From Cypionkella sp. (GTDB lineage: Bacteria; Pseudomonadota; Alphaproteobacteria; Rhodobacterales; Rhodobacteraceae): a stretch of DNA of 64,000 nucleotides. The stretch covers positions 1-64,000 of the forward strand of contig NZ_JAUSBA010000046.1 of NCBI RefSeq assembly GCF_030652235.1, in the 5' to 3' direction. The stretch's first letter is position 1. Each line of letters opens with the position of its first letter. Shown here one piece after another: positions 53,719-62,279 of the stretch. Position numbers and translations under genes: made by a program. Below the pieces are notes generated by a model. The model worked only from the letters and a program-made list of their open reading frames with translations. It was not told the origin of the DNA and made no database searches.

Positions 53719-54645
53719 ATGCAAACCCAGACTTTGGCCAATATGCGCGACGAGTCGACGCCCGCGCATCCCGAATATGACCCGCGCCATCCGCTTGTGG
53801 TGTTTGGCGATCATCGGTTTTGTGCGGGTGAATCTTTGGAAGTTCAACGCATGCCTGGCCCGCATATGCACAGCCAGATTGAACTGAATTTCGTGCTGGA
53901 AGGCGAGATGACCTATTGGTTTGACGGCCGGGAACTGACTGTGGATGCCGGGCGGCTGTGCCTGTTCTGGGGCATGGTGCCGCATCAGGTGATCGCGCGC
54001 GCCGAGCCTACGCGGTTTGTCTGCCTGTATGTGCCAATGTCGGTGTTTTTGGGATTGGCGTCACTCAGCCAGTTTCGCGATGCGGTGTTTCGCGGCGCGG
54101 TGATCGAGGCGATGCATCTCACCGCTTGGGACCGCGATATTTTCATGCGCTGGCGTTTAGAATTGCTTTCGGACGATGCCAGCCTGACCGAGATCATCCG
54201 AAATGAGTTGACCGCGCGGGTGCTGCGCATCGAGCGCGACGGTTGGCGCGATCTGCGCGAGGAAGGCTCGGCCATTGCCAGCCTGGCCCCGCATGGGGCA
54301 GAGCGGATCGAGCATGTGGAACGCATGCTGCGGTTCGTGGCTGAACATGCGCTCGGGGATGTCCGGGCCGAAGCGGTGGCGGCCAGCAGTGGCCTGCACC
54401 CCAACTACGCCATGTCGCTTTTCAAGCGCTCTGTCGGGCAAAGCATAACCCAAGCCATCACCCGCCACCGACTGGACACGGCGCAATCGCTGTTGATCTC
54501 GACGGATAAATCCATCACCGAAATCGTCTACGAATCCGGATTTGGCTCAATTTCACGCTTTTATGAAGCTTTTTCCGATAGGTTTGGCGAACGCCCAAAA
54601 AAGTTCCGCCAAAGACTGCGTGCGAAAGCCGTGCTTTCTTCCTAA
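53719..54645 (+). CDS. AraC-family regulator, MelR-like
   Basis: 308-residue transcription regulator divergent from the galactoside operon. The N-terminal cupin sensor has MHSQIELNFVLEGEMTYWF and AGRLCLFWGMVPHQV, a pattern shared with MelR, the melibiose activator. The C-terminal 100 residues form the double helix-turn-helix (AVAASSGLHPNYAMSLFKR; ITEIVYESGFGSISRFYEAF). It most likely activates the operon when a galactoside binds the sensor. The inferred MelR role fits the neighbouring alpha-galactosidase. Confidence 0.88.
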   Translation: MQTQTLANMRDESTPAHPEYDPRHPLVVFGDHRFCAGESLEVQRMPGPHMHSQIELNFVLEGEMTYWFDGRELTVDAGRLCLFWGMVPHQVIARAEPTRFVCLYVPMSVFLGLASLSQFRDAVFRGAVIEAMHLTAWDRDIFMRWRLELLSDDASLTEIIRNELTARVLRIERDGWRDLREEGSAIASLAPHGAERIEHVERMLRFVAEHALGDVRAEAVAASSGLHPNYAMSLFKRSVGQSITQAITRHRLDTAQSLLISTDKSITEIVYESGFGSISRFYEAFSDRFGERPKKFRQRLRAKAVLSS

Positions 54646-55171
54646 GTCAGGACACGTTGATCTTGCAGGTATGGCGTGATTTCACTCTCCGCCCCGAGAC
54701 TGAACGATGAGTATCCTTTTCTGGCTGGCGGACGCGCAGATTACGCGACTGAGCCCCCCAGAGCCATGGTAAGTCAAGCACGAGTGCTCTTGTGTTCCGA
54801 TCAAAACTCAGTTCCCCAGGCACGGGGTGCGACTTCCTAGTCAGGCATCAAATTGTGCCTTTGCATTTCAGGCGGACAAAGTAAGTTGATCCAGTTTTAC
54901 CGAGGGGATCTGGATTATCCAGAGACTAGACTGCGCTCACTTTCGCAAAATCGCGTTGCTGCAGACTCTGCTGTCAAACTCTGCAGCTTTTGCTGTCACG
55001 CCACACACAAACAACTTGTCCACAGAAGATTTCTCCACAATTTGCTTTACAGGCTTCCCCCATAGCCACACTATATCTAGTAAGGGCGATGCCGGGTTAC
55101 GCTGTTGGTTGCCGGGCGCCCAGCCCATAGGGGACGGTATCGTCACTGGGGCTTTATAATGAGGCCGGCCC
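54646..55171. other. Intergenic stretch with IS remnant and DnaA-box-like sites
   Basis: 526 bp with no intact gene. It contains an IS5-type transposase start fragment (54707-54772). Three near-matches to the DnaA box TTATCCACA lie at 54915-54923 (TTATCCAGA), 55016-55024 (TTGTCCACA) and 55031-55039 (TTCTCCACA), each with one mismatch. The last two are six bases apart. The region before 55172 should carry the ybjN promoter. Confidence 0.4.
54707..54772 (+). pseudogene. IS5-type transposase N-terminal remnant
   Basis: MSILFWLADAQITRL matches the usual MSxLFWLTDAQMARL start of IS5-type transposases, then diverges and stops after 21 codons. It is the same transposase type as the C-terminal piece at the left edge. 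No terminal repeats were recognised. Confidence 0.7.
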
Positions 55172-55675
55172 ATGTCATTTTCCGAAGATTACCTGCTGAG
55201 CGACGATCTTCATCCGATCGACATCGTGGAAAATCTCGCCGCCCACCATGATTGGGAATTCGACCGCGTCACCGATGATCAGATCGCGATGGCGGTCGAG
55301 GGCCAGTGGCGCACCTATGCGTTGACCCTTGCGTGGTCGGCGCAGGACGAAACTTTGCGGCTGATCTGCACCTTTGAGATGGAGCCGCCAACTGATAAAA
55401 TGGCGGCCCTCTACGACGTTTTGAACCGCTGCAACGACATGGTTTGGACCGGGGCTTTCACCTATTGGGCCGAGCAAAAACTGATGGTGTTCCGCTATGG
55501 CCTCTGCCTTGCGGGCGGACAGATGGTGGCGCCCGAGCAGATTGATCGGCTGATTTCCGGCGCGATCACTGCCTCGGAACGGTTTTATCCGGCGTTTCAG
55601 CTGGTGTCCTGGGCCGACAAATCCCCCGCTGATGCGATGAAAGTCGCGATTGCCGAGGCTTACGGCCGGGCCTGA
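55172..55675 (+). CDS. YbjN domain-containing protein
   Basis: 167-residue soluble protein of the YbjN family. IDIVENLAAHHDWEFDRVTDDQIAM starts the domain, and NDMVWTGAFTYWAEQKLMVFRYGL is characteristic. YbjN is linked to stress and motility in enterobacteria, and the fold resembles type III chaperones; the function in this group is undefined. The next gene, proC, follows after 124 bp in the same direction. Confidence 0.85.
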   Translation: MSFSEDYLLSDDLHPIDIVENLAAHHDWEFDRVTDDQIAMAVEGQWRTYALTLAWSAQDETLRLICTFEMEPPTDKMAALYDVLNRCNDMVWTGAFTYWAEQKLMVFRYGLCLAGGQMVAPEQIDRLISGAITASERFYPAFQLVSWADKSPADAMKVAIAEAYGRA

Positions 55676-55799
55676 AGCGCACAGCGTTTCTGCAGTCGCG
55701 TCCTAACTCGGAAATCGGCTCTTATTCGCAGATCGCCCTGAATTTAGATTCAATGTCCTGACAAAGCGCACTAACCTCTCTGTAAAAGGGGAGTTTTCG

Positions 55800-56612
55800 A
55801 TGCTGTTGGATGTGGTGGCCCGCGATGGGCTGGTTTTGCTGGGATGTGGCAAGATGGGGACGGCGCTGCTGACCGGATGGTTGGCGGCGGGGGTGCCTGC
55901 AACGAGCGTATGGGTGATCGAGCCGCATCCGACCGACTGGCTGAAAGCCACCGGCGTGCATCTGAACCAAGGCATGCCGCCAGCCCCAGCCGTGGCCTTG
56001 CTCGCCGTCAAACCGCAGATGATGGGCGCGGCCTTGCCTGCCCTGCAAGCCTTGGGCAATGGGACGACGCTGTTCATATCGATTGCCGCAGGCACCTCGA
56101 TTGCCACGTTCGAAGCGGCTTTGGGCGCGCGTACTCCGATCGTGCGCACCATGCCGAACACCCCGGCGATGGTCGGGCGCGGCATCACGGGCATCTGCGC
56201 CAATTCTCACGCTGGGGCCGATGGCCTCGCCCTTGCGCATCAATTGATGCTGGCGGTTGGCCAAGTGGTGGAACTCGACGGCGAGCATCAGATTGACGCT
56301 GTGACCGGGGTGTCCGGCTCGGGCCCGGCCTATGTGTTCCATCTGATCGAAGCGATGGCTGCGGCGGGTGAGGCTGAGGGCCTGTCGCCCGACATCGCGA
56401 TGAAACTGGCGCGCGCAACCGTTTGCGGTGCAGGCGAACTGGCCTATCAGTCGTCAGAGCCCGCCAGCCAGTTGCGCATCAACGTGACCTCTCCGGGCGG
56501 CACCACGGCGGCCGCCCTTGCGGTGCTGATGGACCCAGACACAGGCTTCCCGCCGTTGCTGAAACGCGCCGTCAAAGTCGCCGCCGACCGGGGCAGGGAG
56601 CTTGGTAAATGA
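55800..56612 (+). CDS. proC: Pyrroline-5-carboxylate reductase
   Basis: 270-residue last enzyme of proline synthesis, reducing pyrroline-5-carboxylate with NAD(P)H. The dinucleotide motif is VLLGCGKMGTALLTGWL, followed by RTMPNTPAMVGRGITG and GVSGSGPAYVFHLIEAMA. The C-terminal signature is VTSPGGTTAAALAVL. It ends in an ATGA overlap with csaA. Confidence 0.95.
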   Translation: MLLDVVARDGLVLLGCGKMGTALLTGWLAAGVPATSVWVIEPHPTDWLKATGVHLNQGMPPAPAVALLAVKPQMMGAALPALQALGNGTTLFISIAAGTSIATFEAALGARTPIVRTMPNTPAMVGRGITGICANSHAGADGLALAHQLMLAVGQVVELDGEHQIDAVTGVSGSGPAYVFHLIEAMAAAGEAEGLSPDIAMKLARATVCGAGELAYQSSEPASQLRINVTSPGGTTAAALAVLMDPDTGFPPLLKRAVKVAADRGRELGK

Positions 56613-56974
56613 CCGATGCCCCCCCACAAAGTGTCGCAGCCCAGATCACCTATGCCGAGTTCGCGCAGGTCGATATCCGCGTTGGCCGCATCACCCGCGC
56701 TGAACCCTATCCCGAGGCCCGCAAGCCGGCCTACAAACTTTGGCTCGATTTTGGCCCCGAAATTGGTGAGAAACGCTCCTCGGCACAGATCACCGAACAT
56801 TATACGCCGGAAGCCCTGATCGGGCGGCAAGTGCTGGCGGTGGTCAATTTCCCAGCTCGACAGATCGGCAAAGTGATGTCTGAAGTGTTGGTGCTTGGCC
56901 TGCCCGATGCGATGGGTGAGGTCGTGCTGATCGGCCCCGGCCACGACGTGCCTTTGGGCGGAAAGTTGTTCTGA
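56609..56974 (+). CDS. csaA: tRNA-binding protein, CsaA-like
   Basis: 121-residue single OB-fold tRNA-binding domain. FAQVDIRVGRITRAEPYPEA opens the fold and SAQITEHYTPEALIGRQVLAVVNFPAR is the conserved core, ending VLVLGLPD. CsaA and related proteins bind the outside corner of tRNA and have been described as export-related chaperones. It overlaps proC by 4 bp and the next gene by one base. Confidence 0.85.
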   Translation: MTDAPPQSVAAQITYAEFAQVDIRVGRITRAEPYPEARKPAYKLWLDFGPEIGEKRSSAQITEHYTPEALIGRQVLAVVNFPARQIGKVMSEVLVLGLPDAMGEVVLIGPGHDVPLGGKLF

Positions 56975-57918
56975 TGAAACTGCTGATCACCCGTCCTTTG
57001 CCCGATGCCGTCATGCAAGCCGCCCGCGCGCGCTTTGATGTCACCGCCCGCGCCAGCACCCTGCCGCTTGCGGCATCCGAACTGCGCGCCGCCCTCACTG
57101 ATTACGACGTGGTGCTGCCGACGCTGGGCGATCTGTTCAAAGCCGAGGTTTTCGCCGATGTGGCCACCCCAAGGGCAAAATTGCTCGCCAATTTCGGGGT
57201 TGGCTTCAACCACATTGACAGCAAAGCCGCCGCTGCGCTTGGCATTGCCGTCACCAACACCCCCGGCGCGGTCACCGAGGCTACTGCCGATGTGGCACTG
57301 ACCCTGCTGCTGATGACCGCGCGGCGAGCGGGCGAGGGCGAGCGCATTTTGCGCGCAGGCCAGTGGCAAGGCTGGCACCCAACACAACTTCTGGGCGCGC
57401 CTGTGTCGGGCAAAACCGTCGGCATCATCGGCATGGGCCGCATCGGTCGTGCCATCGCACAACGCTGCCACCTTGGCTTTAACATGCGCGTGATCTACCA
57501 CAACCGCTCTGCCACAGATGCAGGCGTCGCCGCGCAGCAGGTCGCGCTGGCGCAAGTGCTGCAGGCCGATTTCGTGGTGATCGCCGTCCCCGGTGGCCCG
57601 GCGACCCGCCATTTGATCAATGCCGCAGCCTTGGCGCAAATGGCCCCGCATGGTATCCTGATCAATATCGCGCGCGGTGATGTTGTGGATGAGGCCGCCC
57701 TCGCCACCGCCCTGCAAACCGGCCAAATCGCAGGAGCAGGTCTTGATGTCTACGAAAACGAGCCGCAGATCACCCCCGCCCTGCTGGGTCTGGAAAATGT
57801 CACGCTGCTGCCCCACCTTGGCACGGCCGTTCTGGAAACCCGCACTGCGATGGGCATGATGGCCGTCGCCAATCTGATCGCACATCTGGATGGGCAGTCG
57901 TTGCCCAACCGGGTGTAA
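56974..57918 (+). CDS. D-isomer 2-hydroxyacid dehydrogenase (glyoxylate/hydroxypyruvate reductase-like)
   Basis: 314-residue NAD(P)-dependent enzyme. The Rossmann motif is VGIIGMGRIGRAIAQR. Catalytic residues are R in NIARGDVVDEAAL, E in GLDVYENEP, and H in LLPHLGTAV. NFGVGFNHID is characteristic of the glyoxylate/hydroxypyruvate reductase group (GyaR/GhrB). It is last in the proC-csaA set and is followed by a strong inverted repeat. Confidence 0.88.
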   Translation: MKLLITRPLPDAVMQAARARFDVTARASTLPLAASELRAALTDYDVVLPTLGDLFKAEVFADVATPRAKLLANFGVGFNHIDSKAAAALGIAVTNTPGAVTEATADVALTLLLMTARRAGEGERILRAGQWQGWHPTQLLGAPVSGKTVGIIGMGRIGRAIAQRCHLGFNMRVIYHNRSATDAGVAAQQVALAQVLQADFVVIAVPGGPATRHLINAAALAQMAPHGILINIARGDVVDEAALATALQTGQIAGAGLDVYENEPQITPALLGLENVTLLPHLGTAVLETRTAMGMMAVANLIAHLDGQSLPNRV

Positions 57919-57940
57919 CCCATGGCCATCCTCTGCGATC

Positions 57941-57998
57941 AAATATCCCCGCCGGAGGCTCTGCGGCCAATATCAGAAGCCTCCGGCGGGAGTATTTT
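57941..57998. terminator. Inverted repeat, likely terminator (Rhodobacteraceae repeat)
   Basis: Arms at 57941-57960 and 57978-57997 are complementary apart from a small mismatch and share the CCGCCGGAGGC core. The right arm ends in a T-run. From 57979 onward it is identical for 36 bases to the repeat at 43524, including the trailing CAAAAGAGCAAATCC. Confidence 0.85.
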
Positions 57999-58079
57999 TC
58001 AAAAGAGCAAATCCAAGCGCCAAAGCCGGGGGAGCGGGCTCGATGCCACCGAGAACGGCACCTTCGTGCGGGTCACGCC

Positions 58080-58736
58080 ATGATCATCTCGCGCGGCCGA
58101 CGCTTTATCTTTGTGCATATCCCCAAGACAGGCGGTACAGCGCTGAGCCTTGCCTTGGAAGATCGCGCGATGAAGGATGATATTCTGATCGGCGACACGC
58201 CAAAGGCGCGCGCGCGCAAGGCCCGGCTGAAAGGGGCGAAATCGGCGGGGCGGCTGTGGAAACATTCGACGCTGTCCGACATCGCAGGTCTTGCTTCCGA
58301 TGATGAGATTGCCGATTTCTTTACCCTGACCTTGGTGCGCAACCCGTGGGACCGCGCTGTCAGCTATTACCACTGGTTGCGCAGCCAAAACTTCGCCCAC
58401 CCGGCCGTGGGTCTGGCAAAGTCGCATGATTTCAGCGGCTTTCTGAACCACCCCCAAACCCGCACCGCCTTCAGCCTTTGGCCCTATACCGCCTATATGC
58501 GCGACCGTTTGGGGTTTGAGCGCGCCAGCCTTTACGCGCGGTTGGAGCATCTCGATACCGATCTGGCACCTTTTGAAGCGCACTTAGGCTTCCGCCTGAC
58601 GCCCCTGCTGCAAGCCAACGCCTCGGATCGCGCCCGCGACTGGCGCGGGTTTTATTCGGATGCCGACGCTGATCTGATTTCGCACATCAGCGCCGAGGAT
58701 ATCATCCGCTTTGGCTATCGCTTCGACCCAGATTAG
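58080..58736 (+). CDS. Sulfotransferase family protein
   Basis: 218-residue enzyme of the sulfotransferase family 2 type. FVHIPKTGGTALS is the PAPS-binding loop and TLVRNPWDRAVSYYHW the 3'-phosphate site. These enzymes transfer sulfate from PAPS to carbohydrates. No signal peptide is seen. It is single, starting 82 bp after the inverted repeat, and its stop overlaps that of fadJ on the other strand by 4 bp. It resembles the sulfotransferase module of the fusion protein at 699 in motif but not in length. Confidence 0.88.
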   Translation: MIISRGRRFIFVHIPKTGGTALSLALEDRAMKDDILIGDTPKARARKARLKGAKSAGRLWKHSTLSDIAGLASDDEIADFFTLTLVRNPWDRAVSYYHWLRSQNFAHPAVGLAKSHDFSGFLNHPQTRTAFSLWPYTAYMRDRLGFERASLYARLEHLDTDLAPFEAHLGFRLTPLLQANASDRARDWRGFYSDADADLISHISAEDIIRFGYRFDPD

Positions 58737-60916
58737 GCCGCGTTTTGTGCGCCAAACCTCCCGTAAAAGCTTTCCGCATTGGCCGCCATCTCGCGCAGCA
58801 GGGCAGGGGCTTCAAACCGCGGGCCAAACTCTGCCACCAGCTTCTCGCAAATCTCCACCGCGCGCGCAGCCCCGATGATATCCAGCCACGAGAACGGCCC
58901 GCCCGACCACGGCGCAAAGCCCCAGCCAAGGATCGCGCCGACATCGCCTTCGCGGATGTCGGTCAACACGCCTTCCTCCAACGCCCGCACCGCCTCCAGC
59001 ACCTGCGCCATCAGCAAACGGTGCTGCACGGTGGCGAGGTCCGGGTCGGCCTTGCGCGGGTATTGCGCCGTCAGCCCGTCCCACAGGCCTTCGCGTTTGC
59101 CCGCCGCATCATACGCATAGAACCCCGCACTGGCCTTCTTGCCCATCCGGCCTTGATCCGCCATCCAGAACAGCACCGCATCCACCGCGCCATCGGGATA
59201 AGCCTCGCCCATCGCGGCTTTCGTGGCTTTGGCGATCTTCACGCCAAGGTCAATCGAGGTTTCATCAACCAGTTGCAGCGGCCCCAGCGGCATCCCCACC
59301 AGCTTGGCGGCATTCTCGATCAGCGCCGGTTCCACGCCTTCGGCCACCATGCGGATGCCTTCGTTGATGTAGGGAATGATGCAGCGGTTGGCGTAGAAGA
59401 ACCGGGCGTCGTTCACCACGATGGGGGTCTTACGAATGGCGCGCACGAAATCCAATGCCTTCGCCACCGCACGATCCCCGGTTTCTTTGCCGCGGATGAT
59501 TTCGACCAGGTTCATCTTGTCGACGGGCGAGAAGAAATGGATGCCGATGAACTGATCGGGTCGACCGCTCGCCTTTGCCAGCGCTGAGATCGGCAAGGTC
59601 GAGGTGTTGGAGGCATAGATGCAATCTGCGCCCACGGCAGCTTCGACGCGTGCCGTCACCTCGGCCTTGACCTTCGGGTCTTCGAACACCGCCTCGACCA
59701 CCAGATCGCAACCCTTCAGCGCCGCATAATCCGTGGTCGCCAAAATCCGCCCCAGCACTTCGGCCTTCTTCTCCACCGTCACCTTGCGGCGCTGGATGCC
59801 CTTATCGAGCAAATCCGCCGAATGGGCTTTACCGCGATCCGCGCTGTCTTGTGCGGCGTCAATCAGCACCACTTCAATCCCCGCCAAGGCCGCGACATAG
59901 GCGATCCCGGCCCCCATCATCCCCGCGCCAATCACGCCGAGCTTTTTCACTGACTGATCGGCAACCGAGGGCCTGTTCGCGCCTTTCTCCAACGCTTCCT
60001 TGTTGATGAACAGGCTGCGGATCATCGCTGATGAGGACGGGTTCAGCAGCACCGAGGTGAACTGCCGCGCCTCAATCCGCAATGCCACGTCAAACGGCAC
60101 CAAAGCGCCTTCATAGACCGCGCTTAGCAAGGCTTTGGCCGCAGGATACACCCCCATCGTCTTGCCCAAAACCATCGCGCTTGCGCCCACAAAGGTCATA
60201 AACCCAGCTGGCTGATACGGCGCACCGCCGGGCATCTTATAGCCCTTGTCATCCCACGGCTTGACCAGATCGGCGTCTTTCGCAGCCAAAATCCATTCCT
60301 TCGCCCGCGCCAAAAGCTGATCGGGGGCGACCACCTCATCAATCAACCCCGCCGCCTTCGCGGCTTTCGGGTCCGACAACTTGCCTTCCAGCAGGAACGG
60401 GGCTGCCATCATCGCGCCCAGCTTGCGCACCAGCCGGGTCGTGCCGCCGGCGCCGGGAAAAATCCCCACCATAATCTCAGGCAGACCGATCTTCGCTTTT
60501 GGGTTATCCGCCGCGATGATGCGGTGGCACGACAACGGCAATTCCAACCCGATCCCCAATGCCGTCCCCGGCAGGGCCGCCACAATCGGCTTACCGCCCT
60601 TCTTGGTCTTTGGGTCCATCCCGGCCAGCTCGATCTTGCGCAGCACCTTGTGCATCGTCATCACGCCGTCGAAAATCGCCTGCGCCCCACCCGCCCGCAT
60701 CTCGGCAATGACGTTCAGATCCATCCCCCCGGCAAAATCTTTCTTCGCGCTGGTGATGATGATCCCCTTGACGCTGGCATCCGCCAAAGCCTGATCCACC
60801 AACCCGCTCAGCAACCCAAAAGCCGCCGTTGACATCACGTTCATCGACTTGGCCGCCACATCCCAAGTGATCGTGGCGACGCCATCGGCATCAACAGCCA
60901 TGGTGAAATCGGTCAT
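58733..60916 (-). CDS. fadJ: Fatty-acid oxidation protein: enoyl-CoA hydratase / 3-hydroxyacyl-CoA dehydrogenase
   Basis: 727-residue bifunctional beta-oxidation enzyme. The N-terminal crotonase domain has PGTALGIGLELPLSCHRI and GLPEIMVGIFPGAGGTTR, with the two catalytic glutamates in place. The dehydrogenase starts near residue 327 with KLGVIGAGMMGAGIAYVAAL, and IGIHFFSPVDKMNLVEII holds the catalytic histidine. It converts enoyl-CoA to 3-ketoacyl-CoA for the thiolase encoded at 62280. It overlaps the upstream cupin gene by 4 bp (ATGA). Confidence 0.93.
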   Translation of the reverse strand: MTDFTMAVDADGVATITWDVAAKSMNVMSTAAFGLLSGLVDQALADASVKGIIITSAKKDFAGGMDLNVIAEMRAGGAQAIFDGVMTMHKVLRKIELAGMDPKTKKGGKPIVAALPGTALGIGLELPLSCHRIIAADNPKAKIGLPEIMVGIFPGAGGTTRLVRKLGAMMAAPFLLEGKLSDPKAAKAAGLIDEVVAPDQLLARAKEWILAAKDADLVKPWDDKGYKMPGGAPYQPAGFMTFVGASAMVLGKTMGVYPAAKALLSAVYEGALVPFDVALRIEARQFTSVLLNPSSSAMIRSLFINKEALEKGANRPSVADQSVKKLGVIGAGMMGAGIAYVAALAGIEVVLIDAAQDSADRGKAHSADLLDKGIQRRKVTVEKKAEVLGRILATTDYAALKGCDLVVEAVFEDPKVKAEVTARVEAAVGADCIYASNTSTLPISALAKASGRPDQFIGIHFFSPVDKMNLVEIIRGKETGDRAVAKALDFVRAIRKTPIVVNDARFFYANRCIIPYINEGIRMVAEGVEPALIENAAKLVGMPLGPLQLVDETSIDLGVKIAKATKAAMGEAYPDGAVDAVLFWMADQGRMGKKASAGFYAYDAAGKREGLWDGLTAQYPRKADPDLATVQHRLLMAQVLEAVRALEEGVLTDIREGDVGAILGWGFAPWSGGPFSWLDIIGAARAVEICEKLVAEFGPRFEAPALLREMAANAESFYGRFGAQNAA

Positions 60917-61350
60917 TTGCGCGCTCCTGCACTGCGGGGTCGGCCATCGGCGTCAGTATAGCGCCGGGCTGCACCGTCTTTATGGGTGATCAGATCGTGA
61001 TCGGGATAGTGAATGATATCGCGGGGCAGCCAGGTGCCAATGGTCAGATAGACCACATCGCCCGTGCTGCGGTTGTGCACCTGATGTCCGATAGGCCAAC
61101 CCGCAGGCCAACACGGCATCTCGCCGAGGGGACGCGGGGTTTCGCCGTTTTCAACCCGCACCGGCGCACCAGACAGCACCAGCACCAACTTATCCTCAGC
61201 CGCGTGCCAAGGCCGATCCGAAGACCACACCTTCGCTGCCAAGGTCTTAACATAAGCGCCAAATTGCGTAAGACCACCCGCCACGGAAAGCCGCAACGTG
61301 CTGACGCCTTCGCGGTTCTCCTCGGGGGCAAGACTTGGATCAACGATCAT
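60913..61350 (-). CDS. Cupin-domain protein (second of tandem pair)
   Basis: 145-residue cupin. The barrel motif around WHAAEDKLVLVLSG and GWPIGHQVHNRS matches the sequence of its neighbour at 61347, so the pair arose by duplication. I prefer the ATG at 61350 because GGGAGGGG lies just before it and the ATG overlaps the upstream stop as ATGA. Only some canonical metal histidines are retained (WHAAED, GHQVHN). The substrate is unknown; the operon context suggests a small polar acid or CoA-linked metabolite. Confidence 0.75.
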   Translation of the reverse strand: MIVDPSLAPEENREGVSTLRLSVAGGLTQFGAYVKTLAAKVWSSDRPWHAAEDKLVLVLSGAPVRVENGETPRPLGEMPCWPAGWPIGHQVHNRSTGDVVYLTIGTWLPRDIIHYPDHDLITHKDGAARRYTDADGRPRSAGARK

Positions 61351-61817
61351 CGCGGCCCCTCCCATGCGCTGCCGTCCTTATAGGCGAAACTGGCTTGCCC
61401 GCCCTCAACTGTCAGCACCAGATCGACATCGGAATAGGTCGCGACCTCGCGCTTGGATTTCGAGCCCACTACCAGAAACCGCGCCACAGCGCCCGAGCGG
61501 TTGATGAACTGATGCCCGTCCGGCACATTCGCTGGAAACGCCACGCAATCGCCCGCAACCATCACAGTCTCACCGGCATCCTGCACCAGCACACATGCAC
61601 CTTCGGTCACCATCACGAACTCATCCTCGACCAGATGCCAATGCCGCAAACTAGACACCGCCCCCGGCTGCAAGATCACCAGGTTGACGCCAAACTGCGT
61701 CAAACCCCCGGCATCACCCAGCCGCAAACTGCTGCGCCCCGCCATCATCTCGGCATAGGGCGAAGGATACATCGAGCCGGTTTTCACTGGCACTTTGCTC
61801 AGATCAAGTTTCGCCAT
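61347..61817 (-). CDS. Cupin-domain protein (first of tandem pair)
   Basis: 156-residue cupin with HWHLVEDEFVMVTEGACVL and ANVPDGHQFINRSG, the two cupin boxes, including the HxH pattern that binds metal. The start at 61817 gives MAKLDLSKVPVKTGSMYP; upstream in-frame residues overlap the previous gene and are rejected. The gene overlaps the NTF2-like gene by 14 bp and the second cupin by 4 bp. Confidence 0.8.
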   Translation of the reverse strand: MAKLDLSKVPVKTGSMYPSPYAEMMAGRSSLRLGDAGGLTQFGVNLVILQPGAVSSLRHWHLVEDEFVMVTEGACVLVQDAGETVMVAGDCVAFPANVPDGHQFINRSGAVARFLVVGSKSKREVATYSDVDLVLTVEGGQASFAYKDGSAWEGPR

Positions 61818-62277
61818 CCTCTCCCCCCGCCTCCCCGAGTTTCGGCGTGAATGCCCCGCCCCTGATTTCCGACAGCCCAAGGCTGAAGCGAATATGTCCG
61901 CGCGCGCTTTCAATTTCGCAGATCAACCAGCCTTCAGGCTGCTCAACCAGCAGAAACCACGTCTCAAACGGATCGACGATGCGCTGGGCATGCACCATGA
62001 TATGGACATTGCAGCGCACCCGCAGATGCGTGGCACCCACCACAGTGATTTCTGCAACATGACGGAAGATATCCGTCACCCCCCGACCTTTAAGGTTGTC
62101 GTGGTACAGCTGAAAATCCGCCCGCAACGCGTCTTCGGTCTGCAACACATAGGCAGGATCGCCGCGCGGTGTGATCCGCAGCGGCAACGACATCACGCTG
62201 GCATACCCTGCGAAATCGCCACTGAGCAGGGATTGCGTCAGCGTTTCCCCCAAAGCTGCGAAGACATGCCGCGGCAT
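61804..62277 (-). CDS. NTF2-like/SnoaL-like protein
   Basis: 157-residue protein. The alternation of short helices and strands, YASVMSLPLRITPRGDPAYV and HIMVHAQRIVDPFETWFLLVE, suggests a SnoaL/NTF2-like cone fold, but I have no specific family match. It begins 3 bp after the thiolase stop and is therefore part of the fad operon. The function is unknown. Confidence 0.6.
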   Translation of the reverse strand: MPRHVFAALGETLTQSLLSGDFAGYASVMSLPLRITPRGDPAYVLQTEDALRADFQLYHDNLKGRGVTDIFRHVAEITVVGATHLRVRCNVHIMVHAQRIVDPFETWFLLVEQPEGWLICEIESARGHIRFSLGLSEIRGGAFTPKLGEAGGEDGET

Positions 62278-62279
62278 GA

